Positions 22,886 through 35,905 of a DNA stretch of 64,000 bases are shown in pieces. The notes beneath the pieces are model-generated. The model had not been told where the DNA came from, did not search any database, and was given only the letters and a program-made list of their open reading frames with translations. The DNA comes from Acanthosoma haemorrhoidale (Eukaryota; Arthropoda; Insecta; Hemiptera; Acanthosomatidae), in assembly GCA_930367205.1 (NCBI GenBank), contig OV884009.1, positions 39,813,841 through 39,877,840 on the forward strand. The letters are read 5' to 3'. How positions within the stretch are numbered: the stretch's first letter is position 1; each line of letters opens with the position of its first letter. Made by a program: the position numbers and the translations under genes.

Positions 22886-24800
22886 CCGCCTTATAAATAA
22901 AGTAAACCATCATGGGTTTGTTATTATTCTGATGAATTCATTCCGTATTGCCTGCAGATGGCGATGTTATTATATTTTATGGGCTATTCAGAAGTTTTGC
23001 AAATGAATGAAAGCGGCAATGATATATGTGCAAAGGTTATCACAAAAACTACACCATATACTAGCCAGTCTGTGACCACGCTCACATACACATAATTTTG
23101 AATAGGATTGCTTCCTTGTTTTTGTTTTTTTTCGAATTTTTTATTTCCATGAGAGATGGAACTTGTTTGCTCTGATTATGAAGTTGTCAAGGCCTCAATG
23201 GTCGCATCGCCATAATGATGTAATCATTTCTATAACCTTATCGAACATATTCAAACTTTCTGGGTCAGCGGAGACAAAATATTTAATAAATATATATTGT
23301 AGAGAAATGAACGATCCCTGTGCCAGTTCTGACAGCTGTAGAGCCTGTGTTGTAAAATTATATTTAAGTTAATCTTGTAAAGGGAGCTAATCTTTACTAA
23401 ATCGGTTTTCCTGTACTAGAATGTATTAAATTGACTACATAAGGAAAGGCTCAGGTTAAACCCTTCTGGTGAGGATTTCCTCAGGATTAAATTATAATTG
23501 CTAATTATTGGATAACTTTAAAGTAAGAGGAAATCATAATTAATTAATAAAAAGTCATATTGAAACAAATTATAGTATATTAGAGTATTTCTACAAATTG
23601 TCAACAATACAGTTTTAGTAGGAAATCGGACTAAAATGTGTCAACCGTATTAAATACTTTTGATTTACTATAGCAATTTTCAATAGTTGAATACTATAAG
23701 TCTTGAATACTATATAATATAATAAGTCTTTAATTAATAAAAGTCCAGTAATAAAAGTTTTAACAAAGCCAAAATATTTGATAAATCGGATGTCATGGTC
23801 AATTAACATGAAGAGGTCGAGAAGATTTCAACCATCGGAACAATGACTTTCTTATAATTTTTTATTACCAGTTGGCTTTGGGGATAACAATAAATGGTGA
23901 TTAACTATATTTTATTTTTGTTTGCCCTTTCCTGAGGCAGAGCCTCAAACGTGTTTAATTAGTGACGAACTAAACCAAAACTACCTAATAGCTACAATGG
24001 AATGACAAAAAATTTGCCAGTTTGTGGGGTGAATAAATTTTATCGTTAGTGATTTCCATCGTTTCGACAAAGCACTTCGATTTGTATCATGCCCTAAACG
24101 AAACATAATAGTGCGATGGATGTTAAAAAGGTAACTTTGTGAAGATCGCTCTGTTTTTTTTTTTTTACTGAGTAAAATTTATTCTGATTAAATATTAATT
24201 AAATTGCATTTTTTATATTTACGAAGAAAAATATCAAGAGATACTTGCCGAAACAATTGTTTTTTAATTGATGATTGTAAACAACTCGAATATTTTTGAT
24301 CTACAATATTTAATTTTGTGTTACCACCTTCAACAACAAAAATGAATTATATTAAAAAAAAACGTTGTAAATAACTAAATTATTGAAATAAAACTAACTA
24401 GTAAAATTAGACTTGGATAAACTACGCGATTTCTAGTGTAGGTTCTAAAAACGTTATGTTATTGAATATATTTGAAACTCTTTTTGTGTCTTTGAATTTT
24501 TATTAGCCATAAAAAAATCCTAAAAGATCTTCTGAGCTTGTTGTAAGGAAGCTTGTTTCCTGTCTTAATATTTTGTTCACACTTCCAAATATTGTATTTG
24601 AACCAAGCATTTAGCGGCATATTTCGATCTGTTTTGGGTACATTGTCTTAAAATTTCAGATCTATTGCATGATAAGAATACTATCGTAGGACAAAGCTAC
24701 ATACGAACAGACGAAAGACGTACGATCTCCCACCACCTGGATCAATGTAGGACCTCTTTAATTTAGCCTGAGCAGTTATACGAAGGGCTAATTTTTAATT

Positions 24801-24965
24801 TAAATGAGCTACGCCCGAATTGAACGCCCTTCGATTGTAGACTTTCCTCAAAGCATTATTATTCAGAATTGTCCGTGTGCCGGCAAAGCTAAAACAACAG
24901 AGCCCTTAAGCTCGGTAAACAGTGATGCTCCCGTTGTATGGTTTTCAGCCATGATGTTTTCACCT
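24801..24965 (+). repeat. Dispersed repeat, copy 1 (partner at 35.75 kb)
   Basis: Ordered similarity with about 35751-35905: 'cgcccttc-attgtag / cggcccttcaattcta', 'aaagcattattattcagaattgt / aaagtattattatttagagatct', 'aaaacaacagagcccttaagctcggtaaac / aaaacaacagaacctttaagctcactaaac', 'ccgttgtatggttttcagcc'. The two copies are quite diverged. No protein is conserved between them as far as I can see. Confidence 0.5.
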
Positions 24966-25699
24966 GTAACAAAAATATTCAGGTTAACAAATAATAATAG
25001 CAATTCAGAGCGATTAATGATTAGGTATTGCTTTGTTTTATCAATTTATCAAGTGGCTATATCAATAAAACGAATTGTTTATCATGTAGAATACTTGTTT
25101 TTCCAATACCAATGGCTGCTCCGTCATTTCAGCCATTAAAGTGATACATTTAATCTGAAATATCAAAGGTTTATTTAACAACTTTTTGAATTACTGAATA
25201 TATTCTGTCGAGACAAATTTAAAAGCAGAAATGTCTGTCAGTTATATCTTGACATATCCGCATGAGTCCAAATTCACTTTTCAGCCCCTAGATAGTCTTA
25301 CAAATGAAATGTATGAAACAATTAAGCAAATGTTCAAACTACTTCCTCGCTGATTCCATCTCTTAATAGGGTCCCCTAACACATATATATCAATAATATA
25401 TACATCCCAAGAAGCAAATATAATCTAAGTAAAAAAATAGTCGGTAACCATCGGAAATCGTATTAATAATAAAACAAAAGTGTGATAATGTGATGCATCA
25501 CATAATTACGTATTTAGTTACACCTTGAGGAACGATTTTATCCACTATTCTGGAATACTTGTTCACCAAAGCTATCAAACCAAATAATTATTTTATGCGT
25601 TAGTTGAGAAGTTAAAAAAAACGATGTAAAAGTAAAACAGATATGCAATGAAAAAACATTTTACTTACCCGAGGGTCGCGTTACATCTTGATCTACATC

Positions 25700-25835
25700 T
25701 AGAAAATATGTTTTAAGAAGCAAGGAGATTGCTATTAAAAGAGGATTCGAATCTTCTGATGTCTGAAAGCCACACTTGCAATATCAGAATAAAATCAAAC
25801 TTGCAATGAGAGTAATATGTTGTTTTGAAATAAGT
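25700..25835 (+). repeat. Degenerate dispersed repeat, copy 2 (partner at 7.0 kb)
   Basis: Same block order as 7014-7130. Both are non-coding and diverged, so this is an old interspersed repeat. Confidence 0.4.
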
Positions 25836-27757
25836 CAGAACAGCTAGTTGCCACCTGCCCAGTTACCTGCATCTTACATTAAACAAATATATTCATATAG
25901 CTGTGAATAATATTTGAAAATGTTTATTATTTCATTACAAGTAATCGATTAATAATTGTCCTCTCGTTATTTTCCGTATATTTGATTCTATTTTATCATC
26001 TCGGGACGTAAATAGTACTACAAAATATTTATGCATCACTAAAAAATGGTAGTTGAGAGAGAAGTTGAATGACGTAGTTTAATCATAGTTGAAAAATGAA
26101 GAGACAAATTATGTAATGTTCATCAGGATTTTAGTTTTATACCCTACTTAAAATTATAGATAAATATTTAATTAATATATTACATCCATGTTTTATAGAT
26201 ATTCCTATATTTTTTATGCGTTTTTTATATCAAACAGGATTTTTGAAGGAAATTTCATAATTTTAGCTTGAACAGGGATCGGAACAGACGGGTGGTAACG
26301 AGGGTTTCTTATTTTGAAAAAAAAAACTCAACGAACCACCAAAAATGGTGAGTCGACTGTTTACGGATCGGCCAGCTATATATTATATAACTGTTACTAT
26401 GAATGGACCTGTTATACGTTTGCAATCAATCTATCCATATCATGGGCGTACTCACTGCCATCTAAAATGCACGGTACGCTTCCCACATCCATAGTGCCAC
26501 TTAGATCTGTATGCAGATTTATTGTTGCATCGCTTAACGATCAGTCTTGATTTATAGTTATTATTGCAGATATAGCAATTCCCGCTATGTGTCTGTCCGC
26601 TATTGGTTACTGGGTACCGAAGGCTACCTAATTGGTGGAACCGACATTTCAGAGAATTTTGCAATGTTGTATACAAGCAAATACAGACAAATGCGCACCT
26701 TATGACGTAAGATTAATGAATTACGTTCGTGAAATTAATTACAATAAATCAACTGAACATCAGAAATATTATAAGATAATTATTTAAAACCAATTATTAA
26801 TCTAATCTGTATTTTTTGAAGCAAATATATAAACGAAAATAAGGAAATCAAATACGATAAATAGATATGTCCGAGTTATGAATGAAGTTATTTTTTTTTA
26901 ATTTTAATAAATTATTGCTAGAATATGCTTTAGTTTACTTTTTAAGCTATCTTGATTGCTGATAATAGCCTTTTTGAAATTTAAAAAGCTCGAAACGTGA
27001 TTTCTATTGACTAATTTCAAAGAACATGTAAGTTCTCTTGTTACCGGTACCGTCTTTATTGTTTCATTAAGCACGTGGAACAAATCAGAACTTTAAATCT
27101 TAGATTAAAATTTTCTAGAACTTAAATGTTTTTTTTTTGACATACAAAGTTTGATAAAAATATAATAACATATATGTAACTAGTTGATACAAGGATTATT
27201 TTTTCAACAATTTTTTTTAAGGAGATATTTTTATCTTTACGGACTAATTTGTTTTATAATTATGAAATAAATTGTCTTTTTTTTTTTCATGTACATCAAA
27301 GAAATAAAAAAGGGAGTAAGTAAAATAAAAACGTTTGAGAGATACTTACCAGATTCCGAAAGAGCTTCTTAATACTCATTCAATTACGTTAAATTACTCA
27401 GAATTTCTGACTAATATTACTTTACTTTATATTACTTTTTAAACCATCTCGGTCTCTGAAAATAGCTGCTTCAGTAAATTAAAAAAAAAAATGCAGATAC
27501 CTAAAATCTTGAAATACAAAGCCTTATTAAAACCAGTAACTTGGAACGTATTAAACATGTGGAATTTCTTCAAAATTAGGTTTTACGAATAGCGTTTATC
27601 TTCTTTAATGTGCCATTCATCGTATGAGACAAACGAGAATTTTAGACTGCTACTTGAAACATGTCTGACTTTTTACACGTTATTTGTTTTTACTACTAAA
27701 AACTAATTAGCATGTTTGGAGCTGCTGTAGAACGACATTTTGACGACTGCTATGCAC

Positions 27758-27846
27758 AGGTGGCTGAAAAGTTCCCGACTTCAACATGAAGATGATTATA
27801 AAATAAATAGAAGCTTTGTTAGATCGGAAACTTTTCAGACCGCCCT
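27758..27846. mobile_element. Mariner-like miniature element (MITE)
   Basis: An 89-bp unit whose ends are near-matching inverted repeats: AGGTGGCTGAAAAGTTCCCGA on the left, and on the right (reverse complement) AGGGCGGTCTGAAAAGTTTCC. The CTGAAAAGTT core resembles mariner-family terminal repeats. The spacer is only about 40 bp and has no coding capacity. A flanking TA duplication is not clear. Confidence 0.55.
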
Positions 27847-28189
27847 CATGCAGACTTGCAAACGGATTAACAACGAGCGATATAAAATCGATTATTTATT
27901 GACTTGGAGGTTCATATAGAACTTTATCCTTTAAACGTATTATTATACATCTTATTATAATAAACTGGATGGAAGAAATATTTATTTGTTATAAGATATT
28001 TTTGTGACATTCAATTTCCTTGTACAACATCACTAACTAGGATTTAAATCCTAGTACCAGTAATTATTACCAATTCATTCATAATTACGTACAGTTTACA
28101 TTCATAAAATACCTAAATAGACATTCTGTCCCCCATAACCAACGCAAATCTTCTGGCAAACTGGAGCTCCCCCCCCCCGCCTTTTATCG

Positions 28190-28395
28190 TTTCACTCGAA
28201 CAAGTCGAAGACCTGAGAAAAGACAAAAGAGCAACATACGCTCAGCATCGCAAGGACGCCTTCGTTTTGGGTGGCGAGGAGGATTGTCAGGATAAGTGCT
28301 ACTGTATAAGGGGTTGACAAGAGGATTTGTATGAGTGGATAGGTTTTTGGGAACATTGGAAAATCTTGAGGGTCAAGAGCAGATAGCACATAAAG
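28190..28395 (-). pseudogene. Divergent relic of a related LINE, ORF2 C-terminus
   Basis: On the minus strand one frame reads KNLSTHTNPLVNPLYSSTYP followed by DNPPRHPKRRRP. This lines up with the C-terminal part of the main LINE ORF2 (SNHPNPVAQSLHCATHPYNP then PRRLKRQWPRD). Identity is too low for the same subfamily, so this is a diverged relative. The 65-codon open frame in another frame is a shadow. No 3' UTR similarity to the main family is seen. Confidence 0.6.
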
Positions 28396-29430
28396 ATCAC
28401 TGGAAAGGGATGATTTTGTTTTTTTGAAAGGTAAGTAATTGATATTTTAAATAATAATTAACTCTAACTTTTCTATACGGTCATATAAGTCTAGTTGAAG
28501 CACAACTGGCATTGGAAACATTTAATCTAATAATATGTAATATTAAATTACGTGAAAAAGTAAAATAGTGTAAACGTCTATATTTTGGTAGGATTCGTGT
28601 TATTATTATAGAAGATAAAATACATGAACGCAAACAAATCTGGTAGAATAGCTTAAGCGTAATTGTAGGATCACGCTTACACTGCGCATCGTTTTCTCGC
28701 TTGCTTATTTTTGGATATTGAAAGCTACCTAATTTATGCTAGTATAACTACCACTCGCGTAAATACATAACCTTTGAATTGTGTGAAAGGAAGATGACAT
28801 CGCGTCTAATTCGACGTTTTTTCGACTCAAAAGGAAATTTAGTGTCTTAATATTTTCAATTCAGATAAAATTAATTTCTTGTCTTTAACTGACATAATTG
28901 CTATTTTGATTGTTTATTGAGTGGCAGCGAATCCCCAAAATAACCTTAAGTCTTCAAGGAAATAAATTTCAATCGTTGAAGCCAGCATCTGTGCAAACAT
29001 ACTACTTAGGCCAGCGAGTTAAGTTTGTTTGTAACAGTTTGGCCGGACAAGATAAGGCTCTCGATCGTGTAAACACCAACTAATACCCATTCAAGATCTT
29101 TCCCTCTTATTTTCTAACCGCAGGTTTGCTCATTATAACAAAGTGGCAAAGAACAATATGATATACTTTAAAACATATAGCGTCCCAGAAAACACTTGAC
29201 CAAAAGAAAATTAAAGTAATTGTGAACGCGGATAAATTAGCTGTGAGATCACCAATATTCAATTTTAGGTCAAAATTAGAACGAACGAGTTTTCAAGTTA
29301 TTTCTCTGATAGAGAACCAATAGTGGACTGTGATATCAAATAACGACGACAAATACCGAAATCGAGTAAAACATAACAACAAATTATATTAATAATAAAT
29401 AATTTTAGATTCAATAAATTCCAAACTTAC

Positions 29431-29675
29431 CACCAATAGCAGAATCCCGTCGCCGCTGACCCGTCTCTCTGTAAGGGAAAAGGGGTGGTTTTCTGAATCG
29501 GATAGATCGAAATTGAAAGGAAAATTTTAGGAATCAATCCCCTTTTACCTGTCCGGCGATCGGTCCAGCCTCGGGCAGGAGCTTCTGGCCTAATGGATGA
29601 TTTTTTACTGCTTTCCTCGATTTCAGGCGAAAGATACAAAAACCTGCCCAACCCTGTATCTGTTATGACTATCAT
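29431..29675 (-). CDS. Candidate split exon pair of an unidentified host gene
   Basis: On the minus strand a frame from ATG 29675 reads to PEAPARGWTDRRT and reaches a donor, CGGACAG|GTAAAAG, at 29549/29548. An 80-bp intron follows, ending in a pyrimidine-rich tract, CCCCTTTTCCCTTACAG, at 29469. The next exon is 38 bp (29468-29431) and ends at a near-perfect donor, TTGGTG|GTAAGT. Joining the two keeps the frame open (ERRVSGDGILLLV). The acceptor/donor pair and short intron length suit insects. Against it: no family recognised, no confirmed upstream or downstream exon, and the second exon is very small. An in-frame stop lies upstream of the ATG. Treat as a hypothesis. Confidence 0.3.
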
Positions 29676-30265
29676 CAGATTAAAACCGATAACTTAGGAT
29701 TCGACAAATTAATCTCACCAGTTACTTTCGGCACTCAACAAATTCTGATGCTACTACAACGAAGCTAGGATCCATAGTGACTGGTCTCGACAAAACCCCA
29801 GACCGGTGTCCAACGCACGAGGTCGTCCCTGCTGTATCTCATAGGTAGCAGCAGCAGCGATAGCCTACGAAATAATTTTCTTCTTTTTTTTTTTTTTAAC
29901 ATAAAGTTTTCTGTTATTAAATTTTAGATTGGCTCAAACAGTAATCATATTCACAATTCAATAACAAAATTTTAAAGAGACAACTAATATCCTATTTTTT
30001 TATTACTAACTACAGATATTTACAAGTTAGTTAGATGTTGGTGGTATTTTTCCCAGAAATAGTTCATCGTTTTTAAACAAATAAAATAGCTGAAATATAA
30101 AACGAAAACTGCTGAGATAGGAGTGGCATTAGATGCGATTTTTCTATTGTTGGCTCCTGTTATTCTAGCTTTGCCATAGACGAATAGTAGTTAACTCACG
30201 GACAGAAAACACCTGTACACTGTTTCATTTTGTATTATGTGTCAATAAACATACGGCGTCAATAT

Positions 30266-30371
30266 AGAGAGATGAAACTAGTTGATGGTAGTATATAGAG
30301 AGTTGAAACTAGTTGATGGTAATATATAGAGAGTTGAAACTAGTTGATGGTAATATATAGAAAGTTGCTGG
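30266..30371 (+). repeat. 31-bp minisatellite, three full units plus a partial
   Basis: Units at 30266-30296, 30297-30327 and 30328-30358, each about AGAGAGTTGAAACTAGTTGA plus TGGTAATATAT. The second and third are identical, the first differs at two positions, and a fourth begins AGAAAGTTG before diverging. There are no spacers between units. It lies about 100 bp upstream of a TATA box. Confidence 0.9.
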
Positions 30372-30463
30372 TGTAGTCTACCCTGATTGTTCAGAACAGC
30401 GGCCTTCCTGATTGGTTGGACTAATCTACCCTCCAGTTGGCTGCGTGCAGATATCTACCTACC

Positions 30464-30500
30464 TATATAAGGGAGAAATTCCAAGTTTTTTTATTGAGTC
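30464..30500 (+). promoter_or_regulatory. Candidate core promoter, possibly of an LTR or host gene
   Basis: TATATAA at 30464-30470 with a possible start in TTGAGTC about 30 bp downstream (30494-30500). The upstream flank carries the 31-bp repeats, and the downstream flank (30500-30800) is GC-richer without a clear frame. Repeats followed by a TATA box resemble the U3/R layout of some LTRs, but I could not find a second LTR or a primer-binding site. Evidence is weak. Confidence 0.25.
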
Positions 30501-32211
30501 GGAACAGACACTTGAAGTGAACACTGCTCTATAATGCACTAGCGATTGATGCTTCGCTCTAACCGTGGTTTTCTTATTTAATTACATATTATATACCTAA
30601 CCCAGTAGATTTAGTCTAGGCGCTGTCAGCCTTCACAGTGGAGTTTCCTGGCATATCCAGGAGTAGCCCACTAAACTAGCATATCCTTGCAAGGAATACC
30701 TTCCATGCAGACGACGGCTTCTGGGGACCTACAAAATATACTTAGTAGCGTACAACGGTACAGTGCGTCCCTTTCCAGTTCACTCTCGCTTTTGGGATCC
30801 GGACAGTTTTCGCCTACTTTTAGATGATAAGATTGAACTCGCGGTCAATCCAAGACCGCGTAAACTATAATACCTAGCCTGTACCTAGTCTCCTGGACAT
30901 ATTGCAATGTCGTGGAACACCTTCTAAAATCTTACAGAGTCTAAAATAACCAAATTGGAATTGAGCTGCCCACCAACAAGGCCACCGGCAAAGGTGATAG
31001 ATCAAAGGTTTATTCATTTTATCTCTTTCTTGACGCCGGGCATTGGCCCGGGTCGACAAGACATCCCCTGGCGGGCATGCCCAACAGCTCTCAAATCATA
31101 TTTTTCTTGATTTTTTTACTTACTCTCTTTACTGTGTTCTCAATCGTGGCAGAACGTTGATTCGTTAACGTTAAGTCCTTACTTTTTAAATATATTTATA
31201 TATATTCTCGGTATGGAAACAATGGCATTTCAACAAATAATTAAATAAATAGATATATTATCACTTTATAATACTAGTTGAAATTATAGAAGATTCAAAG
31301 AAAAATAGTTATAAGGCTTGAGTCTCCTTGATTCTCGCAGGGGTCGCAAATGTGTGGAGATGCTGTTTTTTTGTGATAAAAAAGGAAAATTAAAATTTAA
31401 TTCCATACAAGCCAAAGTATTTTTAAAGACAGTTTTACTGAATATTTGTAATTATAGTCCATTGATAATATTCAACCAATATTCCAATAGAAATTTATAA
31501 AGTTAATTAATAATACGAAAAATTATTTTTTTTTATGGTTATTTATCCCTATGTAATATGTGTTTTGACTCAATCGGACTATTATTACAACGAAAAGTCA
31601 TTAAAATTGAGTTCAAAATTTTTTAAGCTGGAGTATTTTGATTGGAAGTCCTACTTGATGCCCCAGTGGATCCTCATTTAGAATATCGAATAAATGTTAG
31701 GGATTGAGGAGACTATAATTAAAAAAGTGATTAAAATCTCTTTCGTAGCCGTTGCGGAACCCTTAATTGTAAGGCGCTTCACACTTGACTTGAGTTTGCA
31801 CACCTACTCCCCGAAGAGGCGCCTTACGCCTTTTATTGAAAAAGATTTTCACTGATCCAGCTAATGGAAGTAAAATCCATCCATCCCCATGAATAATAGG
31901 AAGGGGTTGAAAATGAGTGTCAATAGCCATTGAGATAGCTGGAGGGGTGGAGAGTCTTGAGTCAGCCCATTAACACACTGGCTGGATAACGGATTCAATT
32001 AACAGGCTACCAGCTTCTTCCTCCCTCGAGCTTATGGCAAATTGAATCGCTTTCCCCTAGAGCTCACTTATTCTAACAATCTGGGTCAGCCCGAGGGTGG
32101 TGGTAGGATGGTAGGGGACGGTTGTTTTTATAGGAGGCAGCCACCGCGGCCCATGTGGGCAGCAATACTTACGCAATCGTCACAATGACGCATTTATCCG
32201 TCGCTGGGGTG

Positions 32212-32220
32212 TATATAAAA
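32212..32220 (+). promoter_or_regulatory. Candidate TATA box in a GC-richer block
   Basis: TATATAAAA at 32212-32220, preceded by about 100 bp of unusually GC-rich sequence with a TGACGCA CRE/AP-1-like word at about 32187 and followed by a plausible start near CAATTA at 32242. No convincing first exon was found: the next ATG frame (from 32363) closes after about 40 codons with no recognisable signal. It may belong to an unseen gene on the plus strand, or be chance. Confidence 0.22.
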
Positions 32221-35200
32221 GAAAGACAACAAAAAGAAATACAATTATTGACGTCCAGTTCTGTGGACTGTCACCAGTGGATCAATAGCAATAAGCTGAT
32301 CAACGTTTTTGTCAAGAGATAAAATTATTGAGTATTAAAAGTTGCAAAAGTTTAATTAAGCAATGGCTTGGTCTGATTTATCTTATTCCTGGTCCAAGAA
32401 TTTTTTTTTATATTCTATGTATGCAACATTGAGCAAAAAAACAGAACAATTTATATTTTTAACATACAGCATCTGAGTTTTTGTATTATTAAGTAATTAA
32501 ATGTGTTAATAATTCTTTGTTATTAAAAAAATAGAGAATTTAATAGCATACCAACGGGACACATCACTCCGGTGGATGAAATATAGGTTGGCTCGTTTTC
32601 ACGGCCGAAACCGTAGAACACAAACAGATACACTTTGAGAGAGAATACAGACGATCGATAAGCTTTCTGAAAGAAGTGCCTCTCTCTTTCCCATCGGCAA
32701 TAATATTTTGGTTTTTCAGAAGTTGAGGAAATTTTCATGCCTCTTGAGCACGGCCTAAGGTATTCCCACCAAGTTGTGCTTTATGCCAATGGTAAAAAGA
32801 TAGACCAGAATTAAATTTCAAGCGCTTTCAACAGCTCATCATCATTACTTGGTTTTAACTAAAGTTCTTTGGCACAAATCTAGTTTATTGATCTATTATT
32901 ATGTTTAGAATGGTCTAAGTTATATATCTTCTAATAAATAAGTCCCAGGTGCAGCACTGACCACAAATGCTACCATCCACCCGTTCATAAGTAATTATTG
33001 TATCAATTCGGTAATCATTATTGGTAATCAGATTATTAAATAATTAGCACGTGGTTTCATTTTTGTTTTCAAAAACAAAAATTCGTATCCTTTCCGTTTG
33101 TCTTTTCTGATAATTGAATGTATCCTGTTTGACTTGGTGATTAAGTATTATCAATTAATTATTTCTTCGGTAATTAAAAATAAATATTTTGCAATAGTAT
33201 AGAATAGGGGACTAAATTAAATATCAGTAATATGATATACGTCAAGACTTTTTTTTTTACTATATTTGAAAAAACAAATGAGGTCGCTACTTTCATGACA
33301 GCTGTTTGACGCATTGGCTTGATATTTTTCGTGGAAGTTCTACTTTAAAAATTTAACCCACTTTATGAAAAATGGTTCATTGATCAATAGATTACTAGTT
33401 AATTAAAAAATCTTTTTCCTTAATAAATTAATTAGGGTTCCAATTCAAAGAGCTCGAGGTCATGATAAATATTTGTTAAAGTATCAGAATCGCATTTCAT
33501 TAGGATAACATATATATTAAAATAAACTGAAAAAATCCAAAAAAAAGCTTAAGAATGATTGTAAAAAAATAAGCTTTTAAATCACTATAGTAAAAATTGT
33601 ACATTACAAATGATTAAACGAATGTATGATTCTCATCCGTAGATTCAATTTCTCTTTATAACTAGATTTTGAAGTACTATGTGCATTATAAACTGTCAAC
33701 CATTTTTGTTTCTAATTTATCGAGTATATTTTCCATGTCAACCATATGATAATATATTTAATGCGTCTTTCTTCTTGTCAACTCCTTATCCAGTTATTAA
33801 CATTTTTCTCGATTCAACACATTGTCTAAAACAACGGTGGTCTCATGGTATTATTGTAAATAGGTATGTAAGTCATGGAGTCCTGTCTCCAGTACTGGTC
33901 ACGTATCGAAACGGTGGGCGAATGTAGCGATAGGAGCTCCGCTGCTTGCAGCATTGCCACCACTTGCTTTCTAGGGATATTGCCTTGGGGGAGGGGGGAT
34001 CCTGGGCAAAACGTGTATGCTCACATGATATGAATGTAAATTGTACGTTGACATGAATAAACTCTTTCATTCTAATTAATAATACTCTAAAAGCAAACCG
34101 AAATTTTTCAAATCAAGATCTATACAATTGAATATTCAATGGGAAATGAAGAAAACAAAATCAGGAAGCCGAAACGCCATTACGTTGAAAGGAGCGTTTT
34201 CCAGTATAGCCGAACGAGAGGGTCGGAAATTAATCGACCTTTATATTACGAATGGCCTACGTATCGGCTCCGTTTGAGATTACTCCACAAAACAAACCTC
34301 GCTTCGCCCTGAGTTATCGACACCGTTTGATTCCCAAGTGTGAAGCCTAATTTATTACCCGGGGGTGGTTTTAATAGAGAACAAGATCGGTTCAGATAAT
34401 TGAAAGCGTAGCTGAAGTAAGTTGAAGGCGGAGTTGAGCCTACATTTAACGTATATTTATGATCGTAACGAATAGCTAAGTACACTTGTGTGAGTTCAGT
34501 TCGCAGGCGGTATTTCACATCTGGATCGAGCTGTTGGTAATGAACCCCCGGTTATAAACCCAGAGACGTCAGTTAAACGCCACTTTCCTCGACGTTTCGG
34601 CTTAACCCACACCAGATTAAGGGAATGATTCAATTCCCTTCTGCTGCAATAATAACTAATGTGAATCTAAATATCAATGGTTGTGCCTTATAAACTTTTT
34701 TACAGATCACAAATGGTTACATTAATGAATCCATCTGAACTTTTGAAGGGAAGATGCCTTTCGTCACAATTTCAAAAAATGTTGATGTACGAGATGTCTG
34801 AAAATAAAAATTCCTGAGTAACTCAGGCGCATTTTTCTAAGTTTCAAAGTTTTTGCTAATAAGCTAATATACTACGTAGCTATTTAGGAAGTTCTGATTT
34901 TAATCTTTCATTTTATGTTCATGGGATCACTAAATATAGTGGCACAAAGGAAGAGTGCCCTCGAAGTAAAACTAAAATGATCACTTATTTAGAAAAGCTG
35001 AAACAAAAAAACCTATAACTAAATAATTGATTTCTAGTCGTCCGTAAGGTTAAAAGGAATGTCTTTGTATATATTTTTCCGAGTTGAAACATTATGCACA
35101 AGTCTTTTTAGTAAATTATTGTTGTTACTTTTACAATTTTCAGGGAGCTTTTGAGTGCTTTCTTTTACTAGGCAATAAATTACATTAATGCCAGTGGTTG

Positions 35201-35750
35201 GTGGTTTGCCTAGGTGGATTTGTTATTATTCTTAGAAATTTCTTCTGTAATCAATGTACATAAAATAGTAAATATTTAATGTAGTTGCTAGTAAAGACCA
35301 CACCCCTGGATAGTGATACATGAAGTTGATTGAGGTCTCACAAGCCTTTTATAAACTATTGCGTTACATTTTAACGGAGGTTCCGAGATTTAATAACTAG
35401 AACTACGCCGATCGAACGGACTCAATTCAACAATTGTTATTGTTTTATTGCCATTTTAGGCAAGTTAATGTTATCTTGACTTTTGTAATTTCCAACGTTT
35501 CACCACACAGCATAAGCTATAATCATACCCTCAACAAATGATGGTGAGATTACAGTTAAAGATATAACTCAGGTGTGACCACGACAAGGGAGAGTTTTCA
35601 GAATCCAAGAAAAAAAAATTGAGTTCCATGCCTGATTAATCACTTACCTTTCTCCGCCAGTCAAGTAATTAATTACACAAAAAGAAAAAAAGTAATCTGG
35701 AGGGATAATTTGTAATATAAATCACCAATCTACGAATCGATTCGATCTTA

Positions 35751-35905
35751 GTAAATCAAGCGATTCGGCCCTTCAATTCTACCGTTTCTTAAAGTATTAT
35801 TATTTAGAGATCTTTGTGTAGGGCAGAGGATAAAACAACAGAACCTTTAAGCTCACTAAACTGTGGCACAGCCGTTGGATGTACCGTTCGGTTGGCAGCA
35901 GTAAT
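35751..35905 (+). repeat. Dispersed repeat, copy 2 (partner at 24.8 kb)
   Basis: Diverged partner of 24801-24965, with the same block order and orientation. A short (TAA)n microsatellite follows at about 35905-35923. Confidence 0.5.

Larger units (their letters stand above)
22886..28189. other. AT-rich stretch with old repeats, no recognised gene
   Basis: Contains two degenerate dispersed repeats (about 24801-24965 and 25700-25835) and a mariner-like miniature element at 27758-27846, annotated separately. The rest shows no exon, RNA gene or transposon I can support. Homopolymer T and A runs are frequent. Confidence 0.5.

Noticed and set aside
22621..22913. Overlapping 79-91-codon ORFs
   Set aside because: They read LINE 3' UTR sequence, which is non-coding in the longer copies.
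30266..30371. Possible CRISPR-like array
   Set aside because: The 31-bp units abut with no spacers and the context is eukaryotic; it is a minisatellite.
34246..34518. 90-codon minus-strand ORF in a GC-richer block
   Set aside because: Not recognised, no motif, and no splice or promoter context; could be host DNA but is not supported as a gene.
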